Shown here: piece by piece, positions 6,474 to 11,230 of the stretch
Layout: the number at the start of each line of letters is the position of its first letter
How positions within the stretch are numbered: the stretch's first letter is position 1
Origin: Cytophagales bacterium
Lineage (GTDB): Bacteria; Bacteroidota; Bacteroidia; Cytophagales; Cyclobacteriaceae
Assembly (NCBI GenBank): GCA_003541895.1
Contig: DPLR01000638.1
Location: 1 to 11,230, forward strand
Reading direction: 5' to 3'
Length of the DNA stretch: 11,230 nt
The notes under the pieces: generated by a model
The model's input: the letters and a program-made list of their open reading frames with translations, nothing else
What the model was told of the DNA's origin: nothing
Databases searched by the model: none
Translations under genes and position numbers: made by a program

Positions 6474-7247
6474 ATGAGTTTGGTTCTTTATGAAGTGCGT
6501 GATCGGATAGGGTTTATCACATTAAATCGCTCCGATAAACGCAATGCCCTCAGTTTTGAATTGGTTGCCTCGCTGAAAGACGCCTTTGAAAAAGCTGAAA
6601 AGGACGCGGCTGTCAAAGTAGTTATTCTTCGCGCGAATGGAGAATCTTTTTGTGCAGGAGCTGACTTGGCGTATTTGCAAAAGCTACAGCATTTTTCTTT
6701 CGAAGAGAATGTTGCCGATTCGAATCATTTGAAAGAATTGTTTCTGAAAATATACCAACTCAAAAAGTTGGTTATTGCGCAAGTGCAAGGTCATGCGTTG
6801 GCTGGCGGTTGCGGGCTTGCCTCGGTTTGTGATTTTGTTTTTGCCGTGCCCGAAGCAAGGTTTGGCTACACGGAAGTGAAGATAGGATTTATTCCGGCCA
6901 TTGTTTTGGTTTTCTTGATCCGTAAAATAGGAGAGCAACGTGCAAAACACTTGTTGCTCAGTGGTGAATTAGTTTTGGCAGATGAAGCAATGAGATTAGG
7001 TATGATCAATTTTGTGGTTTCAGAAGAGGAGCTAGAAAAGTCAACGGAGGAATTTGCCAAGAAGTTGATTAAAAATAATTCATCTTATTCAATGGAACTT
7101 ACCAAACGCATGATTGATGAAGTGCAAGCGATGAATTTGAACGAAGCCCTTACGTACGCAACAAAGATGAACGCACAGATGCGCGCTTCCGATGATTGTA
7201 AAAAAGGAATCAGTGCTTTTTTGAATAAGGACACTATTCAATGGTAA
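6474..7247 (+). CDS. Enoyl-CoA hydratase/isomerase family protein, methylglutaconyl-CoA hydratase (LiuC)-like
   Basis: This 257-residue crotonase-fold protein is full length for the family. It shows ITLNRSDKRNALS (15-27), the first oxyanion-hole/CoA segment SFCAGADL (58-65), the second GHALAGGCGLASVCDFVFA (106-124), and ARFGYTEVKIGFIPAIV (128-144). Glu134 matches the second catalytic Glu of rat mitochondrial enoyl-CoA hydratase. The first catalytic Glu (GGGCE motif) is replaced by Gly114, and PAIV replaces the common PGGGGTQ. As I recall, both changes also occur in LiuC-type proteins, which hydrate 3-methylglutaconyl-CoA in leucine degradation. Substrate is therefore a guess; general hydratase or isomerase activity is also possible. 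The gene starts 5 nt after comEC, so it is probably co-transcribed despite the unrelated role. No Shine-Dalgarno is visible. Confidence 0.87.
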   Translation: MSLVLYEVRDRIGFITLNRSDKRNALSFELVASLKDAFEKAEKDAAVKVVILRANGESFCAGADLAYLQKLQHFSFEENVADSNHLKELFLKIYQLKKLVIAQVQGHALAGGCGLASVCDFVFAVPEARFGYTEVKIGFIPAIVLVFLIRKIGEQRAKHLLLSGELVLADEAMRLGMINFVVSEEELEKSTEEFAKKLIKNNSSYSMELTKRMIDEVQAMNLNEALTYATKMNAQMRASDDCKKGISAFLNKDTIQW

Positions 7248-7265
7248 TAGATTTAACACCTTGGT

Positions 7266-7272
7266 AGGAGGG
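7266..7272 (+). promoter_or_regulatory. Strong Shine-Dalgarno (AGGAGGG) for recQ
   Basis: AGGAGGG ends 7 nt before the TTG at 7280, an ideal spacing. It decides the recQ start, because no ATG lies near the conserved N-terminus. It is the only full-length Shine-Dalgarno seen before a gene in this window. Confidence 0.7.
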
Positions 7273-7279
7273 AACTGCT

Positions 7280-9181
7280 TTGACACCATCTGGCATACTT
7301 AAAAAATATTTTGGTTACGCTTCTTTTCGCTCACCGCAGGAAGAAATCATAAAAGCTTCACTTGAGGGGAAGGATGTGCTCGCGGTATTGCCAACAGGAG
7401 CGGGCAAGTCCATTTGCTTTCAGGTTACATCTTTGATGAAAGAGGGAGTATGCATTGTAGTCACTCCGCTGATTGCGTTGATGCAAGATCAGGTGCAGCA
7501 ATTGAAGAACAGAAATATTCTTGCATTGTATGTTCACTCGGGGATGAACAGAAAGGAGATTGACATCGCGCTCGATCATTGCGTCTATGGCAAACAAAAA
7601 TTTCTTTATGTTTCACCTGAGCGTTTACAAACCGAAATCTTTCAAGAGCGATTCAAAAAGATGAATGTTAATCTTGTGGCTATTGATGAGGCGCATTGTA
7701 TTTCACAGTGGGGTTATGATTTTCGCCCCCCGTATTTACAAATCGCAACACTTCGCGAACTTAATCCGAATGTGCCTTTTATGGCACTCACGGCTTCGGC
7801 TACCAAGGCTGTCAGTGCGGATATTATTACCCATCTTCAGTTAAAATCTCCGGCTGTTTTCCATCGAAGTTTTGCGCGAGATAATTTGTCATTAGTAGTG
7901 CGGAAAACGGAAAACAAGGAGAAGCAACTTTTAACAATTTTAAAAAAAGTGGTGGGTTCATCCATTGTTTATGTTCGGTCGCGAAAAGCAACGGAAACCA
8001 TTTCGAAGTTCTTGACCAGAAATAAAATCAGTTCCACTTTTTATCATGCAGGACTTACTACATCCGAACGAGAAGACCGTCAAAAAAAATGGATTGAGGA
8101 TGAGGCGCGAGTGATGGTGGCTACGAATGCCTTCGGTATGGGAATCAACAAGTCTAACGTGCGCACCGTAATTCATTTGGATTTGCCTGAAAATATTGAA
8201 GCCTATTACCAAGAAGCAGGTAGGGCTGGGCGCGATGGAAAACGAAGTTATGCTACCATCGTTTATCACGATGCAGATGTACTGGCATTAAAACACAAAG
8301 TAGAAATTACTCAACCTGCATTGAAAGAAATTAAGAATGTGTATCAAGCGCTAGCGAATTATTTCCAAGTGGCCGTGGGTGCGGCAGCAGGCGAAGCTTT
8401 CAATTTTGATCTCGATCTCTTTTGCAAGCGATTCAATTTACGACAGGCTGAAGTAATACCTTCGCTTAAAAAACTTGAGGAGTTTGGTTTGGTCTTAATG
8501 AATGAAGGATTTCATCGGCCTTCGCGCATTCATTTCCAAATCGATAAAAAGAGGCTCTACGAATTTCAAGTAGCCAATGAGTTGTACGATTTGCTCATTA
8601 AAACCATGATGCGTTTGTATGGGGCAGAGCTTTTTTCTGACTTTGTCGTCATCACTGAAAACCATATCGCCAACCTGATGAAAATTTCAGTGAACGAAGT
8701 AAAAGAAGAGCTTCATCGACTACAGCATCTTCAGCTTTTAATTTACGAGCCAGCTTCCGATGAGCCACAACTTATTTTTGTATTGCCCCGGCAAGACGTT
8801 AACCATCTTCCGATATCAAAAAAAATATTCGAGAGCCGAAGACAAACTCATTTTGATAAAATGGATGCAATTGTTCAGTATGTTGAACAAACGCATCGAT
8901 GCCGGATGCAACAAATTCAGGAATATTTCGGTGAGATCACCTATGATATTTGCGGTATATGTGATGTCTGTATCAGCAAGAAAAAGTTGAATGCCGATGT
9001 TACCATTCACGATTATTTTGAACAGATCAATTATCTTCTTTCAAAGAATCCAATGAACATTGATGACCTTGAAACTGCCGTAGCCCCACGTAACAAAGAG
9101 TTATTCATTGAGGCGGTTCGAGAACTGGTCGATCGAGGTACTATCGCTTATGATGATGTTTGGGTTTTGCATAAAAAATGA
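7280..9181 (+). CDS. recQ: ATP-dependent DNA helicase RecQ, short form without HRDC
   Basis: This is a 633-residue superfamily 2 helicase. The N-terminus ILKKYFGYASFRSPQEEII (6-24) is the RecQ Q-motif region. It is followed by Walker A LPTGAGKS (37-44), VTPLIALMQDQV (61-72), the DEAH box (136-139), the RecQ-specific aromatic loop HCISQWGYDFRPPY (139-152), FMALTASAT (167-175), ATNAFGMGINK (281-291) and motif VI YQEAGRAGRDG (310-320). The zinc-binding domain has Cys541, Cys558, Cys561 and Cys564 (CGICDVC). The remaining 70 or so residues do not look like an HRDC domain. RecQ unwinds duplex and branched DNA 3' to 5' in recombination and fork repair. The start is TTG, chosen because the family begins here and AGGAGGG is ideally placed. 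The gap to the upstream gene is 32 nt, so it may share the comEC transcript. Confidence 0.95.
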   Translation: MTPSGILKKYFGYASFRSPQEEIIKASLEGKDVLAVLPTGAGKSICFQVTSLMKEGVCIVVTPLIALMQDQVQQLKNRNILALYVHSGMNRKEIDIALDHCVYGKQKFLYVSPERLQTEIFQERFKKMNVNLVAIDEAHCISQWGYDFRPPYLQIATLRELNPNVPFMALTASATKAVSADIITHLQLKSPAVFHRSFARDNLSLVVRKTENKEKQLLTILKKVVGSSIVYVRSRKATETISKFLTRNKISSTFYHAGLTTSEREDRQKKWIEDEARVMVATNAFGMGINKSNVRTVIHLDLPENIEAYYQEAGRAGRDGKRSYATIVYHDADVLALKHKVEITQPALKEIKNVYQALANYFQVAVGAAAGEAFNFDLDLFCKRFNLRQAEVIPSLKKLEEFGLVLMNEGFHRPSRIHFQIDKKRLYEFQVANELYDLLIKTMMRLYGAELFSDFVVITENHIANLMKISVNEVKEELHRLQHLQLLIYEPASDEPQLIFVLPRQDVNHLPISKKIFESRRQTHFDKMDAIVQYVEQTHRCRMQQIQEYFGEITYDICGICDVCISKKKLNADVTIHDYFEQINYLLSKNPMNIDDLETAVAPRNKELFIEAVRELVDRGTIAYDDVWVLHKK

Positions 9182-9194
9182 AAATTGAATTCAG

Positions 9195-9202
9195 TAATTT
9201 TG
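9195..9202 (+). promoter_or_regulatory. TAATTTTG, candidate -7 promoter box for ispG
   Basis: This perfect TAnnTTTG lies in the 29-nt gap between recQ and ispG, 8 nt before the ispG ATG. The nearest upstream TTTG (9166-9169) is 25 nt away, slightly beyond the usual spacing. If the box is used, the leader would be only a few nucleotides. The sequence is identical to the box at 4000-4007. Confidence 0.4.
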
Positions 9203-9210
9203 ATACTTAA

Positions 9211-11230
9211 ATGGATCCTAATTTGAACAAGTCGTTTATCTATTGTAACAGCCTAACCGAGTATAGCAGGCGTAAGACAGAAGTGGTTACCATTGGTGAT
9301 CTGCCCATGGGCGGAGAGTACCCCATACGCATTCAATCGATGACTACTGTTGATACGATGGACACCGAAGGTACGGTGCAGCAAACCATTCGAATGGTGA
9401 ATGCAGGTTGTGAATATGTTCGCATTACAGCGCCCAGCGTGAAGGAGGCGCAAAACCTTCAAGAAATAAAAAATCAGTTGCGCAAACGGGGGTATCATGT
9501 TCCGCTCATTGCTGATATTCATTTTACGCCCAATGCGGCAGAGCTTGCTGCAAGAATTGTAGAGAAAGTGCGCGTAAACCCCGGCAACTATGCCGACAAA
9601 AAACGATTTGAAGAAATTGAATATACTGACTCCGCTTATGAAGCAGAGCTTGATCGTATTCGAAAGAAATTCACCCCGCTCGTAAAAATTTGTAAGGAAT
9701 ATGGCACGGCCATGCGCATAGGCACCAATCACGGCTCGTTGTCTGATCGCATCATGAGTCGTTATGGAGATACGCCATTGGGCATGGTTGAAAGTGCGCT
9801 TGAGTTTTTACGGATTTGTGAAGACTTGAAGTATTATAACATCGTGTTATCGATGAAGGCCAGCAATCCGCAAGTAATGATCCAAGCCTACCGTTTGCTG
9901 GTTCAAAAATTAGAACAAGAAAACCTAAGGCCGTACCCATTGCATTTGGGTGTAACAGAAGCAGGCGATGGGGAAGATGGTAGGATTAAATCATCGGTGG
10001 GTATTGGTACTTTACTTGAAGATGGACTTGGTGACACGATACGTGTTTCACTGACAGAGGAACCCGAAGCTGAGATTCCGGTGGCGAAAGAATTAGCTGA
10101 TCGGTATTCGAAAAGAAAATCATCCAAAGCGATTACTCCGATCAGTACCTATCCAATCAATCCGTTTGAATACACGCGAAGGGTTACTACTGAGGTTTCT
10201 ACCATTGGAGGAAGTCATCATGTGCCGCGTGTAATTGGAGATCTTTCAGCTAAAGAGAAAATTACACCGGCTTCTATTTTCTCTTTTGGTTATCAGTACT
10301 CCGTGCCACTCGATAAATGGAATATATCAGATATGGCGTGCGATTTTATTTACGTGGGCGATCGTGCTATTGAATTTGAGATTCCCGGAACACTGGGAAT
10401 AATCTATAATTACAATTCATGGGTAAAGAATAAAAACAAGACCCGATCTTATCCTTTGCTTGATGTAAAAGAATACCTTTCAACAGGTGAACGTTCATCC
10501 GCTTTAAATTTTATTCGTGCCTCAATCGATACTGCGAGTCAAGAGTTCATTCAAAAAATAACCTCAGATTCGACTGTTGTTTTAATCATCGAAACCGAAA
10601 ACGATCATGGACTCGCTGAGCAGCGAAGGTTTTTTGTTGACCTGATTCAAAAACATTGCAACGTCCCCGTAATTATTAGTAGAAATTACAAAGATGTTTC
10701 TACCGAGCAATTTCAACTTTATGCAGCCACTGATGTTGGAGGACTGTTGGTGGATGGGTTGGGCGATGGCGTATTTTTAAAATCAAATGTGGTTGCCGAC
10801 AAAATCAAAAACGAAACAGCATTTAATATTTTACAAGCCACGCGCACGAGAATATCAAAAACGGAATATATCTCTTGCCCTTCGTGCGGACGTACGCTTT
10901 TCGATTTACAAGAAACCACAGCCAAGATCAGGGCAAGAACAAATCATTTAAAAGGAATAAAGATTGGAATCATGGGCTGCATCGTCAACGGTCCAGGAGA
11001 AATGGCTGATGCAGATTATGGCTATGTGGGCTCGGGGCCAGGAAGGATTACACTGTATCGTGGAAAAGAAGTTGTCAAACGAAATGTGCCCACAGCTCAG
11101 GCCGTGGATCAACTCATTGATTTGATTAAAGAAGACAATAATTGGGTGGAGGTAGAAACAATGGTTCAAAATTCAATGGTGTCACACATGGACAATCAGG
11201 AAGGGCAAAAAAAGATATTATCGTTGAGAG
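9211..11230 (+). CDS. ispG: 4-hydroxy-3-methylbut-2-en-1-yl diphosphate synthase IspG, long form, 3' end outside window
   Basis: The frame is open for 673 codons to the right edge. IspG reduces 2-C-methyl-D-erythritol 2,4-cyclodiphosphate to HMBPP in the MEP isoprenoid pathway, using a [4Fe-4S] cluster. The N-terminal TIM barrel (about 25-300) shows YSRRKTEVVTIGD, IRIQSMTTVDTMDTEGT, YVRITAPS, PLIADIHFTP, VRVNPGNY and LHLGVTEAGDGEDGRIKS. A domain of about 240 residues, absent from the E. coli enzyme, follows; this long form is known from Bacteroidota, Chlamydiae and plants. The C-terminal cluster domain has SCPSCGR (Cys556, Cys559) and GCIVNGPGE (Cys590, Glu597), with the same spacings as Cys270/Cys273 and Cys305/Glu312 of E. 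coli. The conserved end is near NNWVEV (643-648), and at least 25 more residues follow before the edge. The ATG at 9211 fits the family N-terminus; no Shine-Dalgarno is visible. Confidence 0.96.
   Translation, partial: MDPNLNKSFIYCNSLTEYSRRKTEVVTIGDLPMGGEYPIRIQSMTTVDTMDTEGTVQQTIRMVNAGCEYVRITAPSVKEAQNLQEIKNQLRKRGYHVPLIADIHFTPNAAELAARIVEKVRVNPGNYADKKRFEEIEYTDSAYEAELDRIRKKFTPLVKICKEYGTAMRIGTNHGSLSDRIMSRYGDTPLGMVESALEFLRICEDLKYYNIVLSMKASNPQVMIQAYRLLVQKLEQENLRPYPLHLGVTEAGDGEDGRIKSSVGIGTLLEDGLGDTIRVSLTEEPEAEIPVAKELADRYSKRKSSKAITPISTYPINPFEYTRRVTTEVSTIGGSHHVPRVIGDLSAKEKITPASIFSFGYQYSVPLDKWNISDMACDFIYVGDRAIEFEIPGTLGIIYNYNSWVKNKNKTRSYPLLDVKEYLSTGERSSALNFIRASIDTASQEFIQKITSDSTVVLIIETENDHGLAEQRRFFVDLIQKHCNVPVIISRNYKDVSTEQFQLYAATDVGGLLVDGLGDGVFLKSNVVADKIKNETAFNILQATRTRISKTEYISCPSCGRTLFDLQETTAKIRARTNHLKGIKIGIMGCIVNGPGEMADADYGYVGSGPGRITLYRGKEVVKRNVPTAQAVDQLIDLIKEDNNWVEVETMVQNSMVSHMDNQEGQKKILSLR

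Noticed and set aside
4411..9181. A competence/recombination island (comEC with recQ)
   Set aside because: An enoyl-CoA hydratase gene lies between them and ispG follows; proximity alone does not support a functional DNA-uptake cluster.
9253..9732. A 159-codon open frame on the minus strand
   Set aside because: It lies wholly antisense to the well-conserved TIM-barrel part of ispG, and its translation resembles no protein I recognise.
1..11230. A novel defence, mobile or CRISPR-type system
   Set aside because: All genes but two match housekeeping or well-known families. No repeats with spacers, transposase, integrase, tRNA or attachment-site signs were seen, and composition looks even by eye.

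Overview
The window looks like ordinary chromosome from a member of the Bacteroidota, most likely a Cytophagales-type bacterium. The DNA is moderately AT-rich. Perfect TAnnTTTG boxes (the Bacteroidota -7 promoter element) lie just upstream of several genes, and Shine-Dalgarno sequences are mostly absent. Several proteins also have forms I associate with this phylum: the long IspG with an inserted domain, the short RecQ without HRDC, the divergent DUF62 protein and the CxCCGG lipoprotein. The genus assignment is inference only.

Left part (1-1854, + strand): the 3' portion of a di-haem cytochrome c resembling thiosulfate dehydrogenase TsdA overlaps by 4 nt an outer-membrane protein of the PagL/acyloxyacyl hydrolase type (lipid A deacylase-like). 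Next, two minus-strand genes (1855-2936) form a small operon: a DUF62/SAM-hydrolase-like protein whose catalytic Arg and His appear to be lost, then a small antibiotic-biosynthesis-monooxygenase (ABM) fold protein. The ABM stop codon directly abuts the stop codon of the PagL-like gene.

Centre: the DUF62 operon is divergent from phoH (3014-3967, PhoH-like ATPase). Two opposed TATTTTTG boxes form a perfect inverted repeat between them. A small Cys-rich lipoprotein gene (4033-4344) follows.

Right part (4411-11230, + strand): comEC/rec2 (DNA-uptake channel), an enoyl-CoA hydratase-family gene 5 nt downstream, recQ (TTG start behind the strongest Shine-Dalgarno in the window) and ispG (MEP isoprenoid pathway, cut by the right edge). 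Spacings of 5-32 nt suggest co-transcription, with a possible extra promoter in front of ispG.

I see no RNA genes, CRISPR array, insertion sequence, prophage or recognisable defence locus. No stretch above about 70 nt lacks a gene. I did not find a convincing undescribed multi-gene system. The most interesting items are the face-to-face promoter dyad, the DUF62 protein lacking its triad, the CxCCGG lipoprotein, and the overlap of a cytochrome gene with a lipid A deacylase-like gene.
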